Numbered from the stretch's first letter, positions 11,017 to 23,255 are shown. The stretch is 64,000 bases of DNA from Siphonodentalium dalli (GCA_032622095.1 CP136066.1:190392816-190456815); one strand, 5' to 3'. The notes: a model not told the origin generated them from the letters alone. Made by a program: numbers and translations.

Positions 11017-12633
11017 TTATGGGTAAACATAATCGGCGATGGCGGCATTTTGGGGGTTAATTGCCAGGCATTCGTGGGCGACTCGCCCTTGAATCTTCTC
11101 GAGTCTAGTCGAGGGTAGTTCCACAACACATATGTAAGGAGTTATTAGAAGTACGAGGACATTAAGGGGGTCCGGGCTGTGAATTTGTTTATTGGGGGCG
11201 CAATTTTTGTAATTCTGGCTGAATCTGGGAAGTTTAGGGGTTAATAAGCGGCACTTCCGTTTGACCTTGACCACTCTCCGTGCGTATTTGGGTTTCATTA
11301 ACACCCCCGCACAGGTATGGATACTAAAATCCCACCTGGACGCAGCAGGGGCGGTCCGGGCTGTTAGCTTCATTTCGCGGCGAACATTTTCGCCGATGCC
11401 GGCATTTTGAGGGTTAATAGCAACCCTGAGTGGGTTTCCATGACACCCCTGCACTTATATTGCCATTAAAATCACTCATATAGTCCATATGGGGGGTCCG
11501 GGCTGGACTTGGATGGTCCGGGCTGTCAGCGTCGTTATGGGTAAACATAATCGGCGATGGCGGAATTTTGGGGGTTAATTGCCAGGCATTCGTGGGCGAC
11601 TCGCCCTTGAATCTTCTTGAGTCTAGTCGAGGGTAGTTCCACAACACATATGTAAGGAGTTATTAGAAGTACGAGGACATTAAGGGGGTCCGGGCTGTGA
11701 ATTTGTTTATTGGGGGCGCAATTTTTTAATTCTGGCTGAATCTGGGAAGTTTAGGGGTTAATAAGCGGCACTTCCGTTTGACCTTGACCACTCTCCGTGC
11801 GTATTTGGGTTTCATTAACACCCCCGCACAGGTATGGATACTAAAATCCCACCTGGACGCAGCAGGGGTGGTCCGGCTGTTAGCTTCATTTCGCGGCGAA
11901 CATTTTCGCCGATGCCGGCATTTTGAGGGTTAATAGCAACCCTGAGTGGGTTTCCATGACACCCCTGCATTTATATTGCCATTAAAATCACTCATATAGT
12001 CCATATGGGGGGTCCGGGATGGACTTGGATGGTCCGGGCTGGTCCGGGCTGTCAGCGTCGTTATGGGTAAACATAATCGGCGATGGCGGCATTTTGGGGG
12101 TTAATTGCCAGGCATTCGTGGGCGACTCGCCCTTGAATCTTCTTGAGTCTAGTCGAGGGTAGTTCCAAAACACATATGTAAGGAGTTATTAGAAGTACGA
12201 GGACATTAAGGGGGTCCGGGCTGTGAATTTGTTTATTGGGGGCGCAATTTTTTAATTCTGGCTGAATCTGGGAAGTTTAGGGGTTAATAAGCGGCACTTC
12301 CGTTTGACCTTGACCACTCTCCGTGCGTATTTGGGTTTCATTAACACCCCCGCACAGGTATGGATACTAAAATCCCACCTGGACGCAGCAGGGGCGGTCC
12401 GGGCTGTTAGCTTCATTTCGCGGCGAACATTTTCGCCGATGCCGGCATTTTGAGGGTTAATTGCGACCCTGAGTGGGTTTCCATGACACCCCTGCACTTA
12501 TATTGCCCTTACAATCACTCATATAGTCCATATGGGGGGTCCGGGCTGGTCCGGGCTGGTCCGGGCTCGTCCGGGCTTGTCCGGGCTGGTCCGGGCTGGT
12601 CCGGGCTGGTCCGGGCGGTGTTTAGTCACACCG
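11017..12633. mobile_element. Truncated element: three ~520-bp units, CCGGG decamers and a TAGTCACACCG end
   Basis: TTATGGGTAAACATAATCGG starts units at 11017, 11535 and 12061, nearly identical over about 520 bp. Each ends in a few GGTCCGGGCT decamers; the last is followed by about eight decamers (12539-12618) and then GTTTAGTCACACCG. The 4.26-kb element at 25688 has the same kind of terminus (CTAATTAGTCACACCG preceded by CCCGGGC decamers). I therefore infer a related non-autonomous DNA transposon whose left TIR is missing. The frames in the units (such as 11017-11454 minus) repeat with the array and are not credible genes. Confidence 0.55.
12539..12618. repeat. GGTCCGGGCT decamer array
   Basis: About eight head-to-tail 10-bp units with occasional C/T substitutions, directly inside the terminal TAGTCACACCG. 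Confidence 0.9.
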
Positions 12634-13790
12634 TGTAGGAGTGCTCCCAGTCAGTTATAAATGTTGATTTTAGACTTGTCTGTTATGTAGGTGCAATACA
12701 GGAGAATACGAATTACTCATATTGTGTGTAATCGAATCCATGTTCTTCTATGTTCACGAACAGTAGGCCACCACGACGCGGATGTCATGTTATGAATACC
12801 ACAGAACAGAACAGGAACAGATCAAGAACGTGTTCGAGGCTCAGGATGCTCACATAATCTGTATACGTCTCTTTGTCTATTAAATTTAACCAACCAATAT
12901 CGTAGTATCTATCGTGTATTGACTATTGCAGCTGTGAGTACCACGATAAACAGTGTGAAAAAAACGAGCAGTTTACGTGACACCACTAAAACCAAGCTTC
13001 CTTGATATTTTGCTTATAACAAATGGTATTGTAATAGTCCGCAAGCCAATCCTGAAAAGTTCAAGTTTCGTTGCACCCCCTCGCATTTTTAGTTTCTATA
13101 TATCAAATGAACGGGCGTCATCTGCCGGTCACGATAATTCGAATCTGCCATTGTAAAAGCTAAATACATCTTATTGGGTTAATTATGTCGCAACCGTAAG
13201 TAACTTGTCAATATCATATATCTGCCATCAGTTCTTGCAACCATGAGATGGGTACGCTGCTATGAGGAAAATTAGCAACTTGTACAACAGCTTTCATAAT
13301 TCCTACCAACCATTATATCATTATATTGATTATGATAGTATAGTGGCATTATATTGACGATAGCGATTCTTCTTGTGACAGGATAGTTTGTTATCAAGGT
13401 CTATACACGACGATAATAGTGTCAATGGCTATTCATCCAACCCACTTTTAGCACTCGGGTCACGGATTGGAGACCCCACCCAGTAAAATTCAGTGATAAA
13501 TGAATGGCAATTACACACGGGACTTCATATATATCTATTGAATGGAACTGTACATTACTGTGCTTTGACAATGGATTATTCTAACACGTTTTAAAGTCGT
13601 TAATCCGCCATAAACCACGCTGACATAATGACTCGGATGGAGGGTTGTTGGGCCACCAACCTAGAAAAAGCCAGCGATGAGTGCATGACAATTACACAAT
13701 TATTACCGAGGATAAATGGTAACTCCTTCACCACCTCCCCGTCGCTGTACTAATGCATGGGGAGTTGATACCCAATGTCTTGCTAAGAAT
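12634..13790. other. AT-rich spacer
   Basis: Two short related segments sharing ATGAATGGCAATTACACA-like sequence (near 13500 and 13680) are the only repetition I noticed. No gene was recognised. Confidence 0.35.
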
Positions 13791-14764
13791 CAGTATTGGA
13801 GACATGACAATCTGCGGGATGGGATGGGATATGGGACAAAACGACAATCTGCGGGACAGAATTTCAAATTGCGTGGGACGGCCGATATCTCTAGGCAAAC
13901 AGGGCGTAGGGGGCTCATTTTGGTGTCTAATGAAAGGCCCACATTCGCCCTATCCACACATATTAAACCCGCCACTGACCGGACACCAGAAGTTGCATTA
14001 TTTGATCGACAACTGACCTAACATGGGGTGGAATTTGGGATAGAATGACAATCTGCGGGACAGGATTTTCAAATTGCGTGGGACGGCCGATATCTCGAGG
14101 AATACAGCGCGCAGAGGGCTCCCTTTGGTGTCTAACGAAAGGTCCACATTCGCCCTATTCACACATATTAACCGCGCCACTGAACGGACAAAGGAAGCTA
14201 CATTATTCGGTCGACAACTGACCTATCATAAAATGCCACAAACACGAAAAACTGCGTTCGACATTAATGTTTAGAATTAAGATTTCTCGATGAATACGCT
14301 AGCAAACAACAAGTTTTAGGTATCAAATAACGCAGTGGAATACTGTGCATTCGTTTTTAGCTACAATATGGATGTTTTAGTGCGAATATTGTAATGGCGA
14401 ACACGCAAACACGCGCCGATAAAACAGCTAAAAATAGACTCGATGTTTACAATTACAGGATCGATTTCAGCTGGTATATTCAATATAATGGGGCGTATAG
14501 TATATCAAAATGTAGGATTAGACACAGTAAATGTATTTTTTTTCCAAATGAGTCCACTACGCGGTGAAATTGTTGCAAAAATTCGCTCCAAGATATTCGC
14601 ACTTATTTTTATTTCAGTTGTGACTAAAAGCCTAGATGCCGGAGCACGGCGACAAAAAGCCAAGTTACAAAATAGATCAACTGGTTTGAACGAATGAATA
14701 TGTCAATGGTAAGACTATTCAACAGAATATTCAAATCAAATAGTGTTTATAGACTTAAAAACGT

Positions 14765-15520
14765 ATGTGTCCGCCATTCATGCGGTGGAGGTTCTCATAT
14801 TATCTGCCAGTCATACGCGGGGGAGGTTCTCATATGAACATATTATCTGCCGGTCATGCGCGGTGGAGGTTCATATTATCCGCCGGTCATACGCGAGGGA
14901 AGTTCTCATATTATCCTCCGGTCATACGCGGGGGAGGATCTGATATGAACATATTATCCACCGGTCATACGCGGTGGAGGTTCATATTATCCACCAGTCA
15001 TACGCGAGGGAGGTTCTCATATTATCCTCCGGTCATACGCGGGGGAGGATCTGATATGAACATATTATCTGCCGGTCATACGCGGTGGAGGTTCATATTA
15101 TCCACCGGTCATACGCGAGGGAGGTTCTCATATTATCCTCCAGTCATACGTAGTGGAGGTTCTCATATGAACATATTATCCGCCGGTCATACGCGGTGGA
15201 GGTTCATATTATCTGCCGGTCATACGCGAGGGAGGTTCTCATAGTATCCTCCGGTCATACGTGGGGGAGGTTCTGATATGAACATATTATCCGCCGGTCA
15301 TACGCGATGGAGGTTCATATTATCCACCGGTCATACGTAGGGGAGGTTCTCATATGAACATATTATCCACCGGTCATACGCGGTGGAGGTTCTCATATGA
15401 ACATATTATCCGCCGGTCATATGCGAGGGAGGTTCTCATATTATCCGCCGGTCATACGCGAGGGAGGTTCTCATATTATCCTCCAGTCATACGTGGGGGA
15501 GGTTATCATATTATCCTCCG
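14765..15520 (+). repeat. Minisatellite in left arm of the palindrome
   Basis: Units of about 33-47 bp built on GGTCATACGCGGGGGAGGTT, TCATATTATC and an optional ATATGAACA segment, with alternating end variants (CCGCC, CCACC, CCTCC). Confidence 0.85.
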
Positions 15521-16430
15521 GTGGATAATATGTTCATATGAGAACCTCCCCAACGTATGACCGGAGGATAATATGAGAACCTCCCTCGCGTATGACCGGT
15601 GGATAATATGAACCTCCACCGCGTATGACCGGCGGATAATATGTTCATATCAGAACCTCCCATGTGTATGACCGGAGGATAATATGAGAAATTCCCTGGC
15701 GTATGACCGGCGGATAATATGAGAACCTCCCTCGCGTATGACCGGCGGATAATATGTTCATATGAGAACCTCCCCAACGTATGACCGGAGGATAATATGA
15801 GAACCTCCACCGCGTATGACCGGCAGATAATGTGTTCATATCAGAACCTCCCACGCGTATGACCGGAGGATAATATGAGAACTTCCCTCGCGTATGACCG
15901 GCGGATAATATGAACCTCCACCGCTGATGACCGGCAGATAATATGTTCATATGAGAACCTCCCCCACATATGACCGGTGGATAATATGAACCTCCACTGC
16001 GTATGACCGGCGGATAATATGTTCATATCAGAACCTCCCCAACGTATGACCGGAGGATAATATGAGAACCTCCCTCGCGTATGACTGTGGATAATATGAG
16101 AACCTCCCTCGCGTATGACCGGCGGATAATATGTTCATATGAGAACCTCCCCAACGTATGACCGGAGGATAATATTGAGAACCTCCCTCGCGTATGACCG
16201 GTGGATAATATGAACCTCCACCGCGTATGACCGGCAGATAATATGTTCATATCAGAACCTCCCACGCGTATGACCGGAGGATAATATGAGAACTTCCCTC
16301 GCGTATGACCGGCGGATAATATGAACCTCCACCGCTGATGACCGGCAGATAATATGTTCATATGAGAACCTCCCCCGCGTATGACTGGCAAATAATATGA
16401 GAACCTCCACCGCATATGAATGGCGGACAC
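15521..16430 (-). repeat. Inverted partner minisatellite in right arm
   Basis: The same units as 14765-15520 in the opposite orientation (AACCTCCC..CGTATGACCGG). The switch of orientation occurs within about 15 bp at CCTCCGGTGGATAATATG. Confidence 0.85.
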
Positions 16431-17446
16431 ATAAGTTTTAAAGTCTATAAACACTATTTGATTTGAATATTCTTTTGAATAGTCTTACCATTGACATATT
16501 CATTCGTTCAAACCAGTTGATCTATTTTGTAACTTGGCTTTTAGTCGCCGGGCTCCGGCATCTGGGCTTTTAGTCACAACTGAAATAAAAATAAGTGCGA
16601 ATAACTTGGAGCGAATTTCTGCAACAATTTCACCGCCTGGTGGACCCATTTGGCAAAAAATACATTCCCTGTGTCTAATCCTACATTTTGATATATATAC
16701 GCCCCATTATATTGAATATACCAGCTGAAATCGATCCTGTAATTGTAAACATCGAGTCTATTTTTAGCTGTTTTATCGGCGCGTGTTTGCGTGTTCGCCA
16801 TTACAATATTCCACTGCGTTATTTGATACATAAAACTTGTTGTTTGCTAGCGTATTCATCGAGAAATCTGGATTCTAAATATTAATGTCGAACGCAGTTT
16901 TTCGTGTTTGTGGCATTTTATGTTAGGTCAGTTGTCGACCGAATAATGTAACTTCCGGTGTCCGGTCAGTGGCGGGGTAAATATGTGTGGATATGGCGAA
17001 TGTGGACCTTTCGTTAGACACCAAAAGGAGCCCTCTACGCGCTGTATTCCTCAAGATATCGGCCGTCCCACGCAATTTGAAAATCCTGTCCCGCAGATTG
17101 TCATTCTATCCCAAATTCCACCCCATGTTAGGTCAGTTGTCGATCAAATAATGCAACTTCTGGTGTCAGGTCAGTGGCGGGGTTAATATGTATGGATAGG
17201 GCGAATGTGGGCCTTTCGTTAGACACCAAAATGAGCCCCCTACGCCCTGTACTCCTCGAGATATCGGCCGTCCCACGCAATTTGAAATTCTGTCCCGCAG
17301 ATTGTCGTTTTGTCCCATATCCCATCCCATCCCGCAGATTGTCATGTCCCCAGTATTGTATGATTTTTTTACATGATAATCGAGTCTATTCACTCGTCGC
17401 GGTACTGTTCCGATACATTTGAGATCGAGAGAACACACTAATTGCC

Positions 17447-18363
17447 GCCTATGGGATCATTGTCACAAGGCATCGATCACATTCGTAGCCAGCTTTTCAA
17501 ACCGATTACAAAATGTAGCCAGCTTATCACAGTCGATCACATTTGTAGCTAGCGTTTCAATTTGTATCGTTTTATGGCGCAATAAAAGTCATCGCGTGGA
17601 CAAACGACCAAAAGAAATCGAGCAATTTGATGACATTGGCTGCGGACACACGTATCACAGTAGCGATGGCATAGTAGGTGTGACAATTAATTATGGTGCA
17701 ATTTTGGTGACAATTTGTCGTCATATTCCTGTGCCATAGCGAGATATGTCGCCCGCCGCACATTCACACAATGAGTCTTTTCCAAGCTCTATCCGGGTCG
17801 AAATCGACACCTCAATGATTTATCAAACCGAATGTCTTGTCGCTGTTGATCGTTACTCAACACGCAATGTTATATTTTTAATGCTAACACACAAGACAAT
17901 TCTGGACGATCGGTCGTGCAATTTTATGTATCGTAGAGAATACAATGTGGCTAAACGTAATGAGTCAGTCGACTCACTGTGCGAATATGCGGCGCGCGAC
18001 ACGACTCCCTATGGCATATAAATTATGTTGACCAATTGTCACCAAACTCTACCATAATTAATTGTCACACCTACTATGCCATCGCTACTGTGGTACGTGT
18101 GTCCGCAGCCATTATGTATAGAATGATTAACTAATATTTAATTTATTTCCTCCCTTATAAATGTAAGTTGTTTTTCATTCATCTACTCAAGATTAGTCTC
18201 GTTCATTAGACCCACGTGAATATGAAACGCTGGCTACGAATGTGATCGCTCTTGAAAAGCTGGCTACATTTGTGATCAATTTGAAAAGCTGGCTACATTT
18301 GTGATCAATTTGAAAAGCTGGCTACGAATGTGATCGATGCCTTGTGACAATGACCCTATTAAC
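17447..18363. mobile_element. 917-bp foldback element with 9-bp TSD, MULE-like
   Basis: CTAATTGCC flanks the element on both sides (17438-17446 and 18364-18372). The inner TCATTGTCACAAGGCATCGA / TCGATGCCTTGTGACAATGA and the GCTGGCTACGAATGTGATCG segments are inverted. A second inverted pair sits further in (TGCGGACACACGTATCACAG near 17640; its partner near 18090). The GCTGGCTAC(A/G)(A/T)TTGTGATC segments are themselves reiterated. A 9-bp TSD with long arms is typical of Mutator-like elements, but no transposase is present. The interior (17746-18021) has a 91-codon open frame that I do not recognise. Confidence 0.65.
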
Positions 18364-18708
18364 CTAATTGCCACACTTGATCTGGGAAATACTGTGCGAT
18401 AAAATAAAAATAAATAAATTGCCATTTTCACATTAATATATCTTTCAGTTTGGTACACTTATAAACATCAATGCACATCAGCATTATTCAATACGTAATC
18501 AAATTATCACAAGCGTGTGTCCTATGTGGGGTCTACTGCGGTCGGTTTTTAAATGACAATAACGTCATGATAATTATATAACCAATTATACCTACTGTAT
18601 CACTTGTGAAGTGATTGAATTTGAATGGAAATACTTTCTGAGTCAGAAGGTGTTGATGTCTATAATCACATGAATTATCAACGGTTAATATAAGTAATGC
18701 GCTAATAT

Positions 18709-19157
18709 GTGACCCGCCATATCAAATCCAGTCGTAAGTCGGGATTTTCTTTACCCTGTGCCAATGCATTCTCTTATATATGCGAGTCGACCATAGGTCG
18801 CCTCGCATATATAAGAGAATGCATTGGCCTAACAATTTTAATAATTTTTTCTTGTATTCTTTAACAATTTTATAATTTCACCCATACAGAGCCCCAGACA
18901 AACATGAGCAGACGACACTCTACTATATGCTTCTATATATGTGTGGGGCTCCCTGCAGGGTAATGGATGTTTTTTTATTTTATGTCCTAAAAATTGTAAG
19001 AAACATTTATTTAAAAAAAAATGATAAAACATTGTTAGGCCAATACATTCTCTTATATATGCGAGGCGACCTATGGTTGACTCGCATATATAAGAGAATG
19101 CATTGGCACAGGGTAAACAAATCCCGACTTACGACTGGATTTGATATGGCGGGTCAC
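18709..19157. mobile_element. Double-hairpin MITE, copy A (complete)
   Basis: The best copy of a five-member family. TIR GTGACCCGCCATATCAAATC is inverted at the right end (GGATTTGATATGGCGGGTCAC) and continues through CCAGTCGTAAGTCGGGATTT. Just inside each TIR is an ~80-bp hairpin (CCAATGCATTCTCTTATATATGCGAG pairing with its complement across TCGACCATAGGTCG). Flanks are ATAT on both sides, which is ambiguous because ATAT is self-complementary. It has no coding capacity; the frames across it are shadows of the hairpins. Confidence 0.85.
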
Positions 19158-19411
19158 ATATGCGGACAGTGAAGTCTTAAATGTCTTGCAATGTACAGTA
19201 TGATTGTGTTCGAATCCTAATACTTATCAATATGCCGCTGATTATGACACACGCGGCAATGGTACAAATTATCCCATACTGTATACACAATTGGTTTCTC
19301 TATTGACATTTTAGAGTATGTGTCTGATTATTACAGTGAATGGGAACTCTTACGAGAAACTATCCTTATCCATATCTGCACCGAATCCCACCGATACCAT
19401 TTTATATAATA

Positions 19412-19560
19412 CTAGCAGGTTAGCCCGCAACTGGCGGCGTTTGTCAGAAACATGACAATTTTTAAATTTTGTAATTTAATTTTTGTTTTATTTTAAATTT
19501 TGTTTCAATTTAAAATGTTTTAAATTAATTTTTTAATTGAATTTTTTGTTTTTCAATGAG
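19412..19560 (-). mobile_element. Helitron-like 3' end on the minus strand
   Basis: Read on the minus strand, CCGCCAGTTGCGG can form a hairpin and is followed about 10 nt later by CTAG and then T (plus strand A-CTAG at 19411-19415). This matches the known Helitron 3' rule of a short hairpin followed by CTRR next to a T. The 5' end was not found. Confidence 0.4.
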
Positions 19561-19870
19561 TTAATTCTGCCTTTTTCGGGCGGAAAAACTGACCCGATGA
19601 AATCCCCCCCCCCCCTTCCTAGGAACGACAGACATAAGAATCACACAACACGCATTTTTTGTTTTTCAATGAGTTAATTCTGCCTTTTAATCAAGAGAAA
19701 TTATGGTACCCGTCCCTAAAAGAGTTATGATTTAAGGTACATCGGGCGGAAAAAACTGACCCGATGAAAATTTCCCCCGTTCCTAGGAACGACAGACATA
19801 AGAATCACACAACACGCATTTTTTGTTTTCCCATGAGTTAATTCTGCCTTTTTAATCGAGATAAATGCAT
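19560..19870. repeat. Two ~185-bp direct repeats
   Basis: CGGGCGGAAAAACTGACCCG ... CCTAGGAACGACAGACATAA ... AATGAGTTAATTCTGCC occurs at about 19577 and again at about 19743; the first copy includes a C-run. No coding function was recognised. Confidence 0.75.
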
Positions 19871-21020
19871 TTCCATGAGCATAAACATAGACAATGGTAA
19901 CTGCAAATGAAGTGGCGATCATGGCACTCATCCCTGATACGAATGCATTAATTGATTGGATATATTCTGTTGAAAAATAGCAGGAGATGGTCTCGTAAAT
20001 GGGTGGATTTAATGCGTCTCCATTTAATGTTGTTTATGTTATTCTGATAACTTGTTGGCCTGTTCATATATGTTTTCATTGCATTGTGTCTTTATAAATT
20101 ATACTCATTAAGAACATAATTCCAAACATTCAATATTTGATATGGGAGATTCGGTCGGTAGATTCTCCGCGGATATCGGACCAGCTAGCGAACGCTGATA
20201 TTAACACCTGATATACTAAATGGATTATCTAAGTCAGTTAAAAAGTATACCCTTGTTATTGTTGTGAGTACTGCCTTGGTGGTTTAATTATTTTTAAAGG
20301 TACCATAGTTTACAGAATGGGATGATGTTTGAATGCGACGTCATCTATGTGTTTCGTATCTGGTGCGGGCCAACTCTGTATGGTACTCCACCGGAGACGA
20401 GCCTGAGTTCTCTCAGACAAAATTTCAAAGTTGATACGATAACATTTCCTTATCTTTTAATATATCTTACATCTATCTAGGTTCCATCAGCTCATAAGGT
20501 GACCATATACTAACATTCGTTCTGTCGTGGTTAGCTATTGGTAGAAGACGGCCAAAACGGTTAACAATAAAGGTTTTGCAAAGTCAGCCCAAGAGAGATA
20601 ATTCAACTTGTGACGTGACAATCCAGTCAAGGTACAGAGAAATAAATGCTCCGACGATTTCTGTATCTTTAACCAAGATACCATGTGCTGTTTATTAATG
20701 GCCATGGAGCAGCAGAGGGTTGCAGTGCAAACAGTACAACCATCAAAACGGTGAATATGGCCAGAAATCGAGTATTGCTGCCTGAGCCAATTGTCCGCTT
20801 ACCAGACCAAAGAAATAAAACTATTTTGATTCACCACTATTCGTATCTAAACGGCATGGCGAAAATCCACTGAAATGTCCATAAGTAGTCACAAAATGTC
20901 ACAATTGAGAACCCTCGCTATTATCGATCTCTTTGAGTCGACTGAATCATGGGCGCCAATTGTGCGTTTATTGCGTCATATCGGACAGTTGATCTTCAAT
21001 TAGTTGAACTTTTATCATAT
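19871..21020. other. Unannotated AT-rich sequence
   Basis: Near 20214-20260 there is one copy of a TATACTAAATGGATT(A/C)TC..AGTTAAAAAG motif shared with 21035 and 35936. Otherwise I see no gene or structure. Confidence 0.35.
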
Positions 21021-21029
21021 TTAAACATT

Positions 21030-21515
21030 TCTATGCTGAATGGATTCTCCCATTTAGTTGTAAAAGTATACGCCGGAATTGTCTAATACTCATCTGGTGT
21101 TCATGGCAAATAAACAGACACCAGATAACAAAAGTGCAGAAAGTTATTCTGATGACAAAATATTAATTTATTGTTCCTTATCACCATTTTTTTTTTGCTA
21201 AAGAAATCCCATTTCGGACAATTATATCTCAAGGTAATATCTAGTATCTATAAAAATGTTCTGAAAACAATATGTGCCTTTAACTATTTTATAATTATAT
21301 GTTACAGGTAAGAAAGTAGACCAGGGCATGGAAGTGTTACGCTCTTCCATGTCCTGGATTGAGAGAATGATTGCGCGCATGCATTTTGTCTTCTTCCTTC
21401 TCAATAAATTTTTTTTTTTTTAAACCAAAAAACAAAAATCTGAACATTTCCTAAGGGATTGTTATAGTCTTCAATGAGTATTTCGAGTAAAAAGGGTTAC
21501 ACTGCCGTTCGTTTC
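21030..21515. repeat. Dispersed repeat related to the 36-kb satellite
   Basis: The left part (CTGAATGGATTCTCCCATTTAG..., CGGAATTGTCTAATACTCAT, AAAAGTGCAGA) matches 35936-36055. The right part (TGAACATTTCCTAAGGGATT...AAAGGGTTACACT) is a single unit of the sequence tandemly amplified at 36121-37133. A small hairpin (CCAGGGCATGGAAG / CTTCCATGTCCTGG) lies at 21321-21356. Confidence 0.55.
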
Positions 21516-21707
21516 GAAATTATATCACACATGACGTCAACACCACATTTAACAATCAGACCTGAATATACCCCAGGTTTGTTTTTGGATAATTCAACTA
21601 TTTAATTTCATTAAAGCCAGATTTCCTGTGAGTAGATAGGACAGGTCATCTTTAATATGTTGAACTTTTGTCAAAATTCCATTATAACATTTAATCCTTT
21701 CTACAAT

Positions 21708-22148
21708 AAAGCCTGCAAATAGCGTGTCTGTCATTTGCAGAATGAGGTCCCCAGAGGGTGAACTTAGTGACGCTATCCCGCATAGCGGGCTAGCTTCACC
21801 ACATTCACCCTCGGGAGACCTCATTCTGCTTAGGCTTCATCTTCTGGGAAGTATCTATAGTATCAAATTTAGATTGTTTTTAGTTACTTGTCCCTTCTAG
21901 GAAGTTTCTATATCCCTAATTTGCAGAAGATAAAATTCATAATTGAAGTGCCCAATGGGTGAACATCACCAACTTCAACTGGGGAACTTCAATCTGATCC
22001 TAGGTCTGCCATATTAGTTGAGGGCATAAGCAGAATGAGGTCCCCATAGGGTGAATTTAGTTATGCTAGCCCGCTATGCGGGATAGCGTCACTAAATTAA
22101 CCCTCTGGACCTCATTCTGCAAATGACAGACACACTATTTACAGGCTT
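21708..22148. mobile_element. ~440-bp nested-hairpin foldback MITE
   Basis: The outer ends AAGCCTG(C/T)AAATAG(C/T)GTGTCTG and TCATTTGCAGAATGAGGTCC are inverted over roughly 85 bp. Each terminal block is also a hairpin in itself: in the left block GCAGAATGAGGTC pairs with GACCTCATTCTGC at 21817-21829 around a CCCGCATAGCGGG core. This is the same two-hairpin design as the GTGACCCGCC MITE family, with unrelated sequence. No coding capacity. Confidence 0.7.
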
Positions 22149-22159
22149 CTCTCACTAAT

Positions 22160-23250
22160 ATAGATCACGTTTATATTGTGTTTTATTGAAATTCGACATA
22201 CTTATGGGGAAATAATTAGATTAACTATATTCTATGTGGTGGGCAGTAAAGTAAGGATAAATAAGTGGACAGAGATTAGCTTTGATGCATCGATTGAAGG
22301 TGTTATGATATACTGTATTGTTGTTAATGGTGAATCTCATTGGAAATATGTATAATAAAAATCAATAGTTTTGAGTTTGAGTTTTGATTACAGTCAATTA
22401 TACAATGTTTATTTCTGCGAGCTGTTATATATCCTGTATTGTTGTTAACCACTGTCATATTCATATATTTTCTAGTTGATGGTAAAGAATGTTATGATTC
22501 TATACATTTTAGAAGTAAAACATATTAAGTCTTGAGATACGACATTTTGTTTTTCGATTTCCGCGGTTTCATTTATTTATTTTTTTTCTGCACAAAATTT
22601 TGAACTTAAATTAATTTAAACGTCATGTATTCTCCATTAAATGTCTAGATATACGGCATATACGGATCAGATAAATTTCAAATATACATGGGATTGACAT
22701 AGGACTTATGGAAAAGTATTCTTCCACGTATTCTGCCACATTTATGTGGAAGGAAATGACTAGATATGGCAAGAAATCATATATAACCCTACCGGAGTGT
22801 TTCATATCACTTTAAGACTAACCATGTTACAAAAACTAAGTTAGATTTAGCATGCAGCGAACAGTTATAATCTGGTTGCGATATTTATAGGATGACCATC
22901 GCCGACACTAATTGAGACACGAGACGACAGATTAAACGACATTGAATCCGAAACACCATGGATAGGCTAGACTAGCCGATTGATTGAGTCGGGTCAACTT
23001 AATCACATGTCTTAATGAGATGTACATATGTAGGACCGAAATGAACCACGAGTTGAGCGGCACCCACGTGTCGATACCTCACGTGATATGGTCACCCTGG
23101 TACACCAGGCCTCCTATACCAAACCTCACGGGATACACCCCGTGGCAAACATGGTGGCACTTTAGGGGATTCTTATCACTCACAATGGGGCGGTAGGCAT
23201 ATTCTACCCGGCCCACACGAGGAGCTCATACCATATCAAAAATAGACTAA
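22160..23250. other. Unannotated AT-rich sequence
   Basis: Holds one isolated copy of the CCCTACCGGAGTGTTTCATA motif (about 22788-22817) that is tandem at 10730-11016. No gene recognised. Confidence 0.35.
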
Positions 23251-23255
23251 CAATT

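Larger units (their letters stand above)
13799..17350. mobile_element. 3.55-kb palindromic (foldback) element with 8-bp TSD
   Basis: The left end GAGACATGACAATCTGCGGG is inverted at the right end (CCCGCAGATTGTCATGTCCC). The two arms, about 1.75 kb each, stay inverted copies almost to the centre near 15520. CAGTATTG flanks both sides (13791-13798 and 17351-17358), an 8-bp TSD as produced by hAT-like and some other cut-and-paste transposases. Each arm has, from outside inward, two tandem units of about 250 bp (CTGCGGGACAG...CGGCCGATATCTC...), a unique ~500-bp stretch and a TCATACGCG(G/A)GGGAGG minisatellite. The many short frames are periodic translations of these repeats, not genes. Confidence 0.8.

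Noticed and set aside
14765-16454. Multiple 60-159-codon frames with repeating peptides
   Set aside because: They are translations of the TCATACGCG minisatellite and occur as mirror images on both strands of the palindrome.
19195-19225. tRNA-like B box (GTTCGAATCC)
   Set aside because: No matching A box, acceptor stem or anticodon arm at the required distance.
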